From NCBI GenBank assembly GCA_934271735.1, contig CAKQSB010000010.1:1-64000 (forward strand): a stretch of DNA of 64,000 bases, read 5' to 3'. Both the position numbers and the translations under genes were made by a program. This DNA is from an uncultured Clostridia bacterium (GTDB lineage: Bacteria; Bacillota; Clostridia; Christensenellales; Borkfalkiaceae). Each line of letters starts with the position of its first letter. Position 1 is the stretch's first letter. Shown here piece by piece: positions 26,722-35,001 of the stretch. The notes below the pieces were generated by a model, which was not told where the DNA came from, did no database searches, and saw only the letters and a list, made by a program, of their open reading frames with translations.

Positions 26722-29700
26722 TTACGCGCCATAGCTCGCATAGTTCTTATCGAACGAGGAAGCGGCAATTTTGAACGAAGTGATTTCCGTTAAAATGCTC
26801 GTTTTCTGAGTTACGGAAAGTCTTTCTATTCCGTCTCTGTATTTAACAACTTCGGCTTTAAGCCCGTTCCAGTCGATTCCGCTTGCCTTGGGATCGGAAT
26901 TTACGGATTTGAGCTTCTTTGTCATTGCGGGAAGCTCGCTTTTAAGCAAATTCTTAAATTCGGACAAGGATTCGTTTTTGAGAGTTTTATATTCGCCGAG
27001 GTTCGAAACCGCAGAGCTGTCCGTTTTTTCCAGAAGCGCGTCCACGTTATCGAAACGGAAAGCAAGCTCGAAAGCGTCCGCGCCCGAAGCTTTAAGCGAT
27101 TTAAGGTTTTCTATCTCCGCTTCTAATGCCAGAACCGCATATTTTCTGAAATACGAGCCGTTATACCGAAGATAATAATCTACAATGTAGCATTTCGCAG
27201 CGTACTCCGGAGCGATTTCGTCGATAAGCTTAACAATCGCCTTTTTCTCGATGCTTTCGCGGTAAGACGAATTAAATCCGTCGTATTTTGCGTAAAGCGC
27301 GAGAAGTTCTTCCACCGATCTGTCGGACGAAACGATTATTTCGAGTTTGGCTTTGTCCGCAAGCGCGATTACGTATTCCGCGTAAGCTTTAACGACTTTT
27401 CTCGTTTCGGCTTCGAATTTTGCCGTATCGATGTTTGCGAGCGAACCCGCGCAAAGCGTAACGTATTTTTCGTAAGCGTTCGTATGAGCCGCGAAAAGCT
27501 CGCTTATTTCCCGACCGCTCATCGCTTTAAGCGCGGCTTCGGAATAACCGTTCAAACCGTTTGTGAACGCGATAACTTCGTCCGTGTAATCCTTTTCCGC
27601 TACCGTACGCCTGGAGAAATATTTCTTCGCTTCGGCGGGATAAGCCTGCTTAAAATAATCTTTCTGTTCCTGCGAGAAAGAATTGTAAGTTTTGGTGAGT
27701 ACGCTTATAAGCCCGAGGTCGACAGCCTTTGCGAAACTCTCAACGTCCGTGAACAACTTGTTGCCTTTCTTTACGAGATCCGAGAAATATCTTTCGCCGG
27801 AAACATTGTAAACGAGAACTTTCCGATCATCCGTAAGCGAGGCGTAAGCGTCCTCGGCTTCGAGTACTCTTTCTTTATATAACACGTCGAGATAAGGATT
27901 TTTTACGGTTTCAACCATATCGATTACGCGTTTTGCGGCGACGATATCGTTATAAAGCTTTTCGCTGTCCCAAGCGAAAGTATATTCGTCGAGCAAACCG
28001 TATTGCAAAGAAACGCTTAAAAGTTCGGTTTTCGCGTAATCTCTTCCTTCGATGTACACGTCTCCGCTGCCGACCGCGACGTCGTAAGCCTCGACTACTA
28101 TTTTCGCGAAGTTGGTTTCAGCATTCACTTCCGCGCTGACGGAAGCGAGGGGCTTGCCGACAAACGACCCGAACAACGCGCCTATCGTTTTATCCGCTTT
28201 AAGCACGATCATTTCGGGAACTTGTTTCCAGAACGCGTTCACGACGGACATCATATCTTCCTTAACGCTCCAGTAAGCGGCTTTGCCTTCGTCTTTTCTT
28301 TCAACCGCGCCGAGCATAAATTCAAGGAACGCGTTGAAATCGATCCCGATATCCGCTCCGCCGTCGCCGACGTATTTAACGTCCTCTTTTTCTTCTTTCG
28401 AAGAAGCGATTTCGGTTGCGAACGTAGGTTTACCGTCCTTAAGCGCGACGAACATAACCTTGTTGCCGTCCACGAGAATGTTGAGCGAATCTGCTTTACC
28501 TATCTTCTCTATCCATACGGGAACGTCGCTCGAGAATCCGCCCGCAAGAGAAAGAAGACTCTTTATCGAACTGTCCGGAGTGATATTTACTTCGGCTTTC
28601 AAAGCTTCCGCCGAGGGTTTTAATATGTCGTAGCTGAGTTTCGCCGATACGTGCGCGCCGAAACCGAATGCGGAAACGTCGGCTTCCGCTCCGAATTTAA
28701 TCGTTTCGGGTTCGTAAACGTAATCGTTCAGATCGGGAACGGGGAACTCCTCTTCGGAAAGATTGAGTTTCGCGCCGCAATCGATGATATCGGTTTTAAG
28801 TCCGAACGAAATCGTTCCGATACGGTCGGAAGGTATGTACAACTTAACGCCGAGATCGTAAGCCGAATCGACGTTATCTCCCGCAAGGCCGAGCTGTCTG
28901 AGCGCGGTTTTTATCGCCATATCGATTTTAAGATCGTTGAGTTTTATGGTGTAATAAGCCCCGTCTTCTTCTATTTTAATAAGCGAAGCGGGATCGACAG
29001 AACCGACTACCGAGGAAATGCCGCCCTCGTCGTTTCCGACCGCGCCGTCCGCAGACGGAACAATATCCGTAGCGATTTTAACGCTGCCTAAATTTACGTA
29101 AAGTTTTCCGTCGTGATAGATAACGGAGAACACGTCCTCATAAGTTCCGAGCGAAAGTTTAACGTCGATTAAAGAAGCTATATCGGCGTTGTCGTCGTTC
29201 ATAATGGCGTCGAGTTCGACCCTTGCGTTGATTTTTACGGGAACTTCCAATCCGTTATAACGGAGATTGCCCGCCAGCGCGACGCCGTTTTTGATATCGC
29301 TCTTCAAAAGCGCGGCTACTATTTTCTCGCTCGTCCGATCGACGGGTTTTTCTTCGGAAGGAACGATTACCGAAGGTTTTTCGGTAATAGCCGCGGCAAA
29401 AGCTTCCTCGTCGGGAATGTTAACGCTGCCGTTGATATCATAGAAAGTAACTTCGTTGTTTTCCGTACAGGGAATTTCGCCGAGCAAGGAAACGTTTACT
29501 TTATATTTGCTCTCGTAAGATAATTTAACGGGCGTGTAATCTTCTTTAACGGTGAGATAAACGACCGTGTCTGCGGTAAAGACGGGATAACCGTTGAGTT
29601 TACCGAACTCTTTCATCTGTTTATATAATAAGACGTTGCCTTTTTCTTTATCGAGGACTATTTTAAATACGTAATTCCCGTTTGCGGAATCGGTAAGTTC

Positions 29701-30216
29701 CGCGCTTTTGATCGTCTCGTCGTTGAAAACGTGGCCGCTTAAAAGCTTAGTAGGTAAAACGCCGTAAACTTCTTTATAAGCAAGAGCGGAAGCGTTGAGT
29801 ATGTCTCCGCCGTTCTTTCTGTAAGCTATGCTATCGCCTTTTCCGAAAGCTTCGTGCTTAACGGAAACGAATTTCGAATAAGAATTGCTGAACGTATAAT
29901 ATTCGTCGCCGCTTTTTACCATTCCGCAATCGTTCTTCTGAACGTAATTGAAAAGTCCGCCCGCTATAGTCGAAACAGCCGCGCCTTTATTCTCCGTTCT
30001 GTAAGAATCAAGAGATGAAAGCTTTCCGAGGGCCATGTACAAAACGTCCTTCGGATCGGTTTCGCACGGCAAAGAATTAACTTCGCCCGTGATGATTTTA
30101 TCGTTGTCGGATTTGATTTCGGGAATACTTTCCGACCCTTTTTTACATCCCGCGAACAGGAAAAGCGAAATAACGGTCATAACCGCCAACGCCCAGATCA
30201 GAATCTTTTTCTTCAT
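26722..30216 (-). CDS. Very large lipoprotein of unknown function
   Basis: A 1,164-residue lipoprotein (lipobox LFAGC) that I do not recognise. The first two thirds (about 50-760) are beta-rich, with repeated phrases of the type LYVNLGSVKI / GKPTFATEIAS and long stretches reminiscent of LolA/LppX-like lipid-carrier or beta-helix shells. The last 400 residues are mainly helical and charged, with Tyr/Ala/Leu heptad-like spacing. There is no Ser/Glu linker or Cys repeat as in the other surface proteins. It is transcribed alone from a good promoter. A role in the envelope follows only from the lipidation signal. Confidence 0.75.
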   Translation of the reverse strand: MKKKILIWALAVMTVISLFLFAGCKKGSESIPEIKSDNDKIITGEVNSLPCETDPKDVLYMALGKLSSLDSYRTENKGAAVSTIAGGLFNYVQKNDCGMVKSGDEYYTFSNSYSKFVSVKHEAFGKGDSIAYRKNGGDILNASALAYKEVYGVLPTKLLSGHVFNDETIKSAELTDSANGNYVFKIVLDKEKGNVLLYKQMKEFGKLNGYPVFTADTVVYLTVKEDYTPVKLSYESKYKVNVSLLGEIPCTENNEVTFYDINGSVNIPDEEAFAAAITEKPSVIVPSEEKPVDRTSEKIVAALLKSDIKNGVALAGNLRYNGLEVPVKINARVELDAIMNDDNADIASLIDVKLSLGTYEDVFSVIYHDGKLYVNLGSVKIATDIVPSADGAVGNDEGGISSVVGSVDPASLIKIEEDGAYYTIKLNDLKIDMAIKTALRQLGLAGDNVDSAYDLGVKLYIPSDRIGTISFGLKTDIIDCGAKLNLSEEEFPVPDLNDYVYEPETIKFGAEADVSAFGFGAHVSAKLSYDILKPSAEALKAEVNITPDSSIKSLLSLAGGFSSDVPVWIEKIGKADSLNILVDGNKVMFVALKDGKPTFATEIASSKEEKEDVKYVGDGGADIGIDFNAFLEFMLGAVERKDEGKAAYWSVKEDMMSVVNAFWKQVPEMIVLKADKTIGALFGSFVGKPLASVSAEVNAETNFAKIVVEAYDVAVGSGDVYIEGRDYAKTELLSVSLQYGLLDEYTFAWDSEKLYNDIVAAKRVIDMVETVKNPYLDVLYKERVLEAEDAYASLTDDRKVLVYNVSGERYFSDLVKKGNKLFTDVESFAKAVDLGLISVLTKTYNSFSQEQKDYFKQAYPAEAKKYFSRRTVAEKDYTDEVIAFTNGLNGYSEAALKAMSGREISELFAAHTNAYEKYVTLCAGSLANIDTAKFEAETRKVVKAYAEYVIALADKAKLEIIVSSDRSVEELLALYAKYDGFNSSYRESIEKKAIVKLIDEIAPEYAAKCYIVDYYLRYNGSYFRKYAVLALEAEIENLKSLKASGADAFELAFRFDNVDALLEKTDSSAVSNLGEYKTLKNESLSEFKNLLKSELPAMTKKLKSVNSDPKASGIDWNGLKAEVVKYRDGIERLSVTQKTSILTEITSFKIAASSFDKNYASYGA

Positions 30217-30293
30217 TAAAACAAAAACTCCTTAATGGTTTCATTTCTTAGCTACAGATGGCGGCGTTAGCCCTCACCCGCGATTACGCCCGA

Positions 30294-30322
30294 ATTGTAA
30301 TCCGATTTAAAAAAATTATCAA
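30294..30322 (-). promoter_or_regulatory. Promoter of the large lipoprotein gene
   Basis: TTGATA (30322-30317), a 17-base spacer and TACAAT (30299-30294). The 70-base leader contains TAGCTACAGATGGCG, which resembles a decayed end of the inverted-repeat element. Confidence 0.7.
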
Positions 30323-30415
30323 GCGAAAAGACAAAAAATCTCCTCTCTCCTTATTCTACGGGTCTCTATATAGTAGAGAAAGCCATTCTTCGGTTCGGAG
30401 AATGGCAAATAAAGC

Positions 30416-30445
30416 TTGACATAAGTCGATTATCGGTGGTATAAT
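30416..30445 (+). promoter_or_regulatory. Promoter of the XRE regulator (leaderless, carries the dispersed motif)
   Basis: TTGACA (30416-30421), an 18-base spacer and TATAAT (30440-30445). The ATG at 30452 is 6 bases after the -10 box. The spacer contains ATAAGTCGATTATC, the dispersed motif in reverse orientation. A hairpin (GCCATTCT / AGAATGGC, 30382-30406) lies just upstream. Confidence 0.8.
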
Positions 30446-30451
30446 ACAGAT

Positions 30452-31114
30452 ATGGATTCGCAAATAGAGGCAAATATTGCCAGAAACATAAAAGAGATGC
30501 GGCTTGAAATCGGAATGAAACAATCCGAACTCGGCGAAAAAATTTCGTATTCCGACAAGACAATCTCCAAGTGGGAGAACGGTTCGTCCGTCCCCGACAT
30601 AACCGCGCTTTGCGCCGTGGCCGAACTTTTCAACGTTAAAGTGGACGATCTCGTTAAGGAAAACGCCGTTGAAATTCTCCGAAGGAAAAGCGAGCCGCAA
30701 AAGCCTAAGAACGACTCGAACGATATAGCGATGCTCTGTCTGTCCGTTCTTTCGGTGTTCACCATAGCCGTTATAATTTACGTCGGCTTTATGATTATCA
30801 AGAGCGAAAAGATCTGGCAGGTGTTCGTGTGGGCTGTACCCGTTTCGGCATTCGTATGCCTTAAATACAACAAGGTTCACGGAAACACGAAATGGATCAA
30901 CACCGTTCTGATGTCGCTTATAGACTGGGGGCTTATAGTTTCGTCCTATCTTCAGCTTATTTCATATAACCTCTGGCCTATATTTTTTATAGGAATACCC
31001 CTGCAGGCAATGATAATCATTTCCACTCTTTTCCAGAGCGGCGGAAAAAAGAGATCGTTTATATCCCTTTCCATATTCAAAGCGCAGGACGAGCGGAACG
31101 ACAAAAACGATTAA
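30452..31114 (+). CDS. Membrane-bound XRE-family regulator
   Basis: A 220-residue protein with an N-terminal HTH_3 domain (about 8-65; phrases IKEMRLEIGMKQSELGEKISYSDKTISKWENG are diagnostic) joined by a charged linker to about four hydrophobic segments (95-205). The layout suggests a repressor tethered to the membrane, possibly an envelope-stress sensor. There is no ribosome binding site and the ATG lies at the expected transcript start, so translation is probably leaderless. It may autoregulate through the inverted repeat upstream. Confidence 0.88.
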   Translation: MDSQIEANIARNIKEMRLEIGMKQSELGEKISYSDKTISKWENGSSVPDITALCAVAELFNVKVDDLVKENAVEILRRKSEPQKPKNDSNDIAMLCLSVLSVFTIAVIIYVGFMIIKSEKIWQVFVWAVPVSAFVCLKYNKVHGNTKWINTVLMSLIDWGLIVSSYLQLISYNLWPIFFIGIPLQAMIIISTLFQSGGKKRSFISLSIFKAQDERNDKND

Positions 31115-31125
31115 ACGAAAGCGAA

Positions 31126-31210
31126 CGCAGACGTTACTTACCGTACTTCAAGCGAGAATTTGACAAAACGCGCGGAAATAACGTTACTTTGGCGAGTTCT
31201 GACGCAACTA
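31126..31210. repeat. Second copy of the ~80-base dispersed module
   Basis: It matches 1-90 and the reverse complement of 55000-55080 (GTACTTCAAGCGAGAATTTG shared with the latter). Here it stands alone, without the 16-base outer repeats. Confidence 0.75.
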
Positions 31211-31266
31211 TCCGAGAGGTATAAAAAACATTTTTTAGGAGAAAATTAAACCGTGTCAAGGAAAAA

Positions 31267-31350
31267 ATGAGTGAAAATTATTTCACCAAAGATATATTTC
31301 ATCGTCAAACGCGCAACATATGTTCGGGTTATAATAACGGTGTAATCTGA
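31267..31350 (+). CDS. Possible 27-residue leader peptide
   Basis: A short open frame begins with ATG at 31267, overlapping (ATGA) the stop of a five-codon GTG frame at 31253 that has AGGAG upstream. AAGGA also precedes the ATG. A promoter-like pair (TTCTGA, 17 bases, TATAAA) lies upstream at about 31198-31226. The frame stops two bases before a structured RNA segment. The peptide has no membrane segment and is of unknown function. It may be a leader peptide, or chance. Confidence 0.3.
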   Translation: MSENYFTKDIFHRQTRNICSGYNNGVI

Positions 31351-31352
31351 AA

Positions 31353-31450
31353 GGGGCGTTACAAAAGCTCCGCTAAGATAGCAGACGCATAGAAAGCAAG
31401 TCTTTGTCAGAATTACCGGAAACAAAGTAAGCGCACCCCAAGTTTTTTCT
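31353..31450 (+). ncRNA. Candidate structured RNA with its own terminator
   Basis: GGGGCGTTAC (31353) pairs with GTAA...CCCC (31427-31439) to close about 65 bases. These contain a tight hairpin (GCTA-AGA-TAGC) and a second stem CTTTGT / ACAAAG, so the fold is multibranched. AAGTTTTTT follows directly, as in an intrinsic terminator. I could not match it to a known riboswitch, 6S, SRP RNA or tmRNA from memory. A TATAAT at 31331 could also start it independently. Confidence 0.4.
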
Positions 31451-31474
31451 TGTTTTTATAAATCATTCTCCATT

Positions 31475-31514
31475 ATAACCGAAAGCCGCAGATTTTTCTG
31501 CGGCTTTCGGTTAT
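31475..31514. other. 18-bp perfect stem-loop before the metal permease promoter
   Basis: ATAACCGAAAGCCGCAGA and its exact complement are separated by TTTT. The T-runs are inside the stem rather than after it, so it is a strong insulating hairpin but an atypical terminator. Confidence 0.75.
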
Positions 31515-31550
31515 TTCGGGAAAATTTACGGCAACCACAATGCCGAACGT

Positions 31551-31579
31551 TTGATTTTTTTCATAAAAACAGGTATAAT
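31551..31579 (+). promoter_or_regulatory. Promoter of the heavy-metal permease
   Basis: TTGATT (31551-31556), a 17-base spacer and TATAAT (31574-31579). Confidence 0.8.
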
Positions 31580-31588
31580 ACGATTTGA

Positions 31589-31603
31589 ATCGTTCCGAAC
31601 GAT
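31589..31603. promoter_or_regulatory. Operator-like palindrome after the permease promoter
   Basis: ATCGTTCCGAACGAT, a perfect 7+1+7 inverted repeat starting at the expected transcript start. It is a plausible metalloregulator site. Confidence 0.5.
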
Positions 31604-31638
31604 AAATAAAGTTACGGAAAATCGAAAGGAGGATTAGT

Positions 31639-32526
31639 ATGCGGGAGATAATTATAGATTGTCTTTTGGACAGCCTGAAAATGCTGCCTATAATATTTTT
31701 GACTTACGTTATCATCGAATTTATCGAACGCAAAGCCGAATTCGCGAAAAACGGCAAGTTTCTCAAGGGAAAAGCCGCACCCGTATTCGGATCCCTTTTC
31801 GGCGCGTTTCCGCAGTGCGGAATATCCGTAATGTCTGCAAAACTTTACGAAAAAGGGCTTATAAGCGTGGGAACGCTTCTCGCCGTGTTCATATCGACGA
31901 GCGACGAAGCCTTTTCGATACTCATTTCAAGTCCGCAAAGACTGAGCCTCGTTCCTTTACTTATTATAAAAATTATGCTCGCGATCGTTATCGGAGAAAT
32001 CGCGAATATGATTTTCAAAAAGAAAACCACCCCGGAGGACGAAGATTTCGAACACGAGGAAATCTGCGCGCACTGCCACAATCACGGCACCGAAGAAATG
32101 GCGGGCGAGAAAAAATCGCAGGTGATTTTAAAGCGTTATATGCTTATCCCCTTTCTTCACTCTCTTCAGACTTTCGCGTACGTTCTCGGCGTAACGCTCG
32201 TTTTCGGAATTTTATTCGCCGAAGGCGGAATTATCGGAGCGGAAAAACTCGCGGCGTTTTTAGAGGGTTCGGAATTTTTCGCGCCTTTTATCACCGCGCT
32301 TGTGGGGCTTATCCCGAATTGCGCTTCGTCGGCGGTTATAACGAGCGCGTATATAAACGGAGCGATTTCTTTCGGCGCGATGACTGCGGGGCTTATATCC
32401 AACGCGGGCGTAGGCCTTGCGATACTTCTGAAAAATACGAAAAAGTTAAAACGCAATCTTATAATCATCGCCTTGCTTTATCTTATCGGCGCGATAACGG
32501 GAGTTATTATAACTCTTATTTACTGA
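31639..32526 (+). CDS. Heavy-metal-exporter-type permease (ArsP_2-like)
   Basis: A 295-residue membrane protein with about eight to ten hydrophobic segments in two halves. Each half carries a conserved signature: GSLFGAFPQCGISVMSAKLY near residue 55 and GLIPNCASSAVITSAY near residue 222. The half-repeat with PQCG/PNCA motifs is that of the putative 10-TM heavy-metal exporters (ArsP_2, often annotated as putative manganese transporters). A His/Cys/Glu-rich cytoplasmic loop (DEDFEHEEICAHCHNHG) may bind metal. It has its own promoter and an operator-like palindrome, and AAAGGAGG precedes the ATG. Which metal it carries is unknown. Confidence 0.8.
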   Translation: MREIIIDCLLDSLKMLPIIFLTYVIIEFIERKAEFAKNGKFLKGKAAPVFGSLFGAFPQCGISVMSAKLYEKGLISVGTLLAVFISTSDEAFSILISSPQRLSLVPLLIIKIMLAIVIGEIANMIFKKKTTPEDEDFEHEEICAHCHNHGTEEMAGEKKSQVILKRYMLIPFLHSLQTFAYVLGVTLVFGILFAEGGIIGAEKLAAFLEGSEFFAPFITALVGLIPNCASSAVITSAYINGAISFGAMTAGLISNAGVGLAILLKNTKKLKRNLIIIALLYLIGAITGVIITLIY

Positions 32527-32534
32527 GATAACCA

Positions 32535-32585
32535 AAAAACGCGGCTGTCGGAAAACTGTTAAAAGTTTTCCGACAGCCGCGTTTT
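32535..32585. terminator. Bidirectional terminator, permease/alaS
   Basis: A stem of about 20 bp (AAAACGCGGCTGTCGGAAAA and its complement) with A-run and T-run flanks lies between the converging genes. Confidence 0.93.
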
Positions 32586-32598
32586 ATTTTTAAATCTT

Positions 32599-34428
32599 TT
32601 AATCGAGAATTGCTTTGATTCTTCTTACGCCCGCCGAGGAAGCCTCTTCCTTGACGATATGGAAATGATGAAGTTCGCCCGTGTGAGCCGCGTGCGGTCC
32701 TCCGCAGATTTCCTTGCTGTATTTGCCGATCGTGTAAACCTTGACCTTATCGCCGTATTTGGCGGTGAAAACGCCTATCGCTCCCTTGTCCCTGGCTTCT
32801 TCCACGGTCATTTCTTCCATCGTTACGGGAACGTCCGCGCGGATAGCTTCGTTCACCCAGTCTTCAACGGCTTTAATTTCTTCGGGAAGCATTTTTCTGT
32901 CGAAATTAAAGTCGAAACGAAGTCTTTCAACGGTGATGTTAGAACCTTTCTGATTTATTCCGTTGTCGCCTAAAACGCTCTTTAACGCGGCGTTTAAAAG
33001 GTGTGTTGCGGTGTGCAGACGAGCCGTGATTTCGTTCTGTTCTTCAAGTCCGCCTTTGAACGCGCCCTGCGGCTGCTGTTTACTCTTTTCCTGATGTTCC
33101 TTGAACGCTTCGTTGAATCCGTCCGCGTCTACGGTATAACCCACTTCCTCCGCAAGCTCCTCGGTGAGTTCGAGCGGGAAACCGAACGTGTCGTAAAGAC
33201 GGAACGCCTGCTTGCCGTTTATGCCTTTTTCGGGAACGTAAGAAGGGTCTTTCTGCGCCATAAACGCGTTCTTTCTTTCGATTCCCTCAACGCATTTGTT
33301 GAATTCTTTAAGACCCGTCGCCAAAGTCGCTTCGAACTTAGCCGATTCTTTTGCAATTTCGGAAAGAATATACTCCTCTTTTTCGACAAGCAAAGGATAA
33401 GCTTCGTCGTAAATTTTTTCGATATAAATCTTGGAAACGTCGGTAAGCGCGGTAGTTTCAAGCCCGAGTTTTCTCGCGTAGCGGATAGCTCTTCTCAAAA
33501 GTCTTCTTAAAATATATCCCGCTCCCACGTTGGACGGAACTATTCCGTTTACGTCGCCGATAAGCATCGTAGCCGTTCTGATATGGTCGGCGATAATTCT
33601 CATCGCTTTTCTCGCTTCCTCGTCTTCGTCGTATTTTTTACCCGAAACTTTTTCGAGATATTCGATAACGGACATAAACAAGTCGGTTTTATAACCGTCC
33701 GTAACGCCGTTCAAAAACGCGAGAAGTCTGTCCAAACCGAAACCCGTGTCTACGTTTTTGTTCGCAAGCGGCTCATAGCCCGTAGCCGTCTTTTTATACT
33801 GCATATAAACGTCGTTACCTATCTCGACGTATCTTCCGCAACCGCAATCCGGTCCGCAATTCGGTCCGCAAGGCTTGTTGTGGCGGGGATAAAACCACTC
33901 GTTATCGGGTCCGCACGGCGTGCCTACCGTTCCTTCGAGTTCCCACCAGTTGTCTTTTTTGGGAAGATAGAAAATATGTTCGGGTTTTATACCCACTTTC
34001 TTTAAAAGTTCGGCGGTCTCCTCGTCTCTCGGCGCGGCGTCGTTGCCCTCGAAAACGGTGGAACAAATTTCGTTGCCGTCAAGCCCGAAAACTTTGGTAA
34101 GAATGTCGTAAGACCACTGGGTTTTCTCTTTTTTGAAATAATCCCCGAGCGACCAGTTGCCCATCATCTCGAAAAAAGTGAAGTGAGTGGGATCGCCCAC
34201 GCTCTCTATATCAACCGTCCTTACGCAACCCTGAACGTTGCAAAGTCTCGTTTTGCCCGAAGGGTGCTTGGCTCCGAGAAGATACGGCATAAGCGGCTGC
34301 ATACCCGCTACGTTAAACATAACGCCCGTCGAACCGTCGCCGATAAGAGAAACCGCCCCGATATTTTCGTGACCTCTCTCCTCGTAAAATTTAAGCCAGG
34401 ATTTTCTGAGTTCTTTTGAAGTAATCAT
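32599..34428 (-). CDS. alaS: Alanyl-tRNA synthetase, form without the C-Ala domain
   Basis: A 609-residue class II synthetase charging tRNA-Ala. The catalytic domain is present (FNVAGMQPLMPYLLGAKHPS, motif 2 HFTFFEMMGNWSLGDYF, motif 3-like GFGLDRLLA), followed by the tRNA-recognition domain and the editing domain with its zinc ligands (HTATH near 470, CGGPH near 574). The protein ends right after the editing domain (VRRIKAILD), about 260 residues short of canonical AlaRS; the coiled coil and DHHA1/C-Ala domain are absent, and the stop is followed at once by a terminator, so this is not a sequencing break. There is an unusual Cys-rich insert (PCGPNCGPDCGCGRYVEI). It may be the only AlaRS or a second one. 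Confidence 0.93.
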   Translation of the reverse strand: MITSKELRKSWLKFYEERGHENIGAVSLIGDGSTGVMFNVAGMQPLMPYLLGAKHPSGKTRLCNVQGCVRTVDIESVGDPTHFTFFEMMGNWSLGDYFKKEKTQWSYDILTKVFGLDGNEICSTVFEGNDAAPRDEETAELLKKVGIKPEHIFYLPKKDNWWELEGTVGTPCGPDNEWFYPRHNKPCGPNCGPDCGCGRYVEIGNDVYMQYKKTATGYEPLANKNVDTGFGLDRLLAFLNGVTDGYKTDLFMSVIEYLEKVSGKKYDEDEEARKAMRIIADHIRTATMLIGDVNGIVPSNVGAGYILRRLLRRAIRYARKLGLETTALTDVSKIYIEKIYDEAYPLLVEKEEYILSEIAKESAKFEATLATGLKEFNKCVEGIERKNAFMAQKDPSYVPEKGINGKQAFRLYDTFGFPLELTEELAEEVGYTVDADGFNEAFKEHQEKSKQQPQGAFKGGLEEQNEITARLHTATHLLNAALKSVLGDNGINQKGSNITVERLRFDFNFDRKMLPEEIKAVEDWVNEAIRADVPVTMEEMTVEEARDKGAIGVFTAKYGDKVKVYTIGKYSKEICGGPHAAHTGELHHFHIVKEEASSAGVRRIKAILD

Positions 34429-34616
34429 ATAATCTGTTCCTTTAATTATTCTTTAAAAATAATATTAACGGATTTATTATATATTTTTAAGCGGAATTTG
34501 TAAAACGTTTTTAAACTTTCTTTTCGTTTTTTTGATTTTTTATCAAAAACATATTCTGGAAATATCCGGCGAAAAAATATACCGACGAAATATTGCAAAA
34601 AGTTTGGTTTAAACGG

Positions 34617-34645
34617 TTGACAAGATTGTTCTTTTATGCTAAACT
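34617..34645 (+). promoter_or_regulatory. Promoter of tRNA-Cys
   Basis: TTGACA (34617-34622), a 17-base spacer and TAAACT (34640-34645), 44 bases before the tRNA. The rest of the gap from alaS (34429-34616) is AT-rich with no visible gene. Confidence 0.8.
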
Positions 34646-34689
34646 TAAAAGGCTTTGAATGTGAGTTTGCAAAACGAACGCAAACAATC

Positions 34690-34764
34690 GGCGCTATAGC
34701 CAAGTGGTAAGGCAAAGGTCTGCAAAACCTTTATGCCCCGGTTCAAATCCGGGTGGCGCCTCCA
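34690..34764 (+). tRNA. tRNA-Cys (GCA)
   Basis: Full cloverleaf: acceptor GGCGCTA / TGGCGCC, anticodon loop with GCA (CTGCAAA), T-loop GGTTCAAATCC and an encoded CCA end. Confidence 0.97.
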
Positions 34765-34769
34765 ACGAA

Positions 34770-34805
34770 ACGACCTGTAAGTTTTTCTTACAGGTCGTCT
34801 TTTTA
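34770..34805 (+). terminator. Terminator of tRNA-Cys
   Basis: ACGACCTGTAAG and CTTACAGGTCGT around TTTT, followed by a T-run. Confidence 0.92.
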
Positions 34806-34833
34806 TTTGCCCGATTGTTTTTTGAATTAAACA

Positions 34834-34862
34834 TTGAAAAAAACAAAGAAATATGCTACAAT
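34834..34862 (+). promoter_or_regulatory. Promoter of ogt
   Basis: TTGAAA (34834-34839), a 17-base spacer and TACAAT (34857-34862). The leader of about 130 bases before the ATG holds two small hairpins (near 34936 and 34968) but no clear ribosome binding site. Confidence 0.7.
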
Positions 34863-35001
34863 AAAGAAAATTCGGACAAAGCGGAATTTACGTGGGTAAA
34901 ACTTAATTAGCTCCGACGCTCTCTCGGATAATCACAGACAATCCGAAATACGCCGATGATTCGGGAAAACCCCGAAATAACGAGATTTCTAAGATGAAAA
35001 T

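Noticed and set aside
31353..31450. Known riboswitch (Mn2+, Ni/Co, c-di-GMP, fluoride) or 6S/SRP RNA
   Set aside because: I compared the conserved cores that I remember for these classes and none fits; left as an unknown structured RNA.
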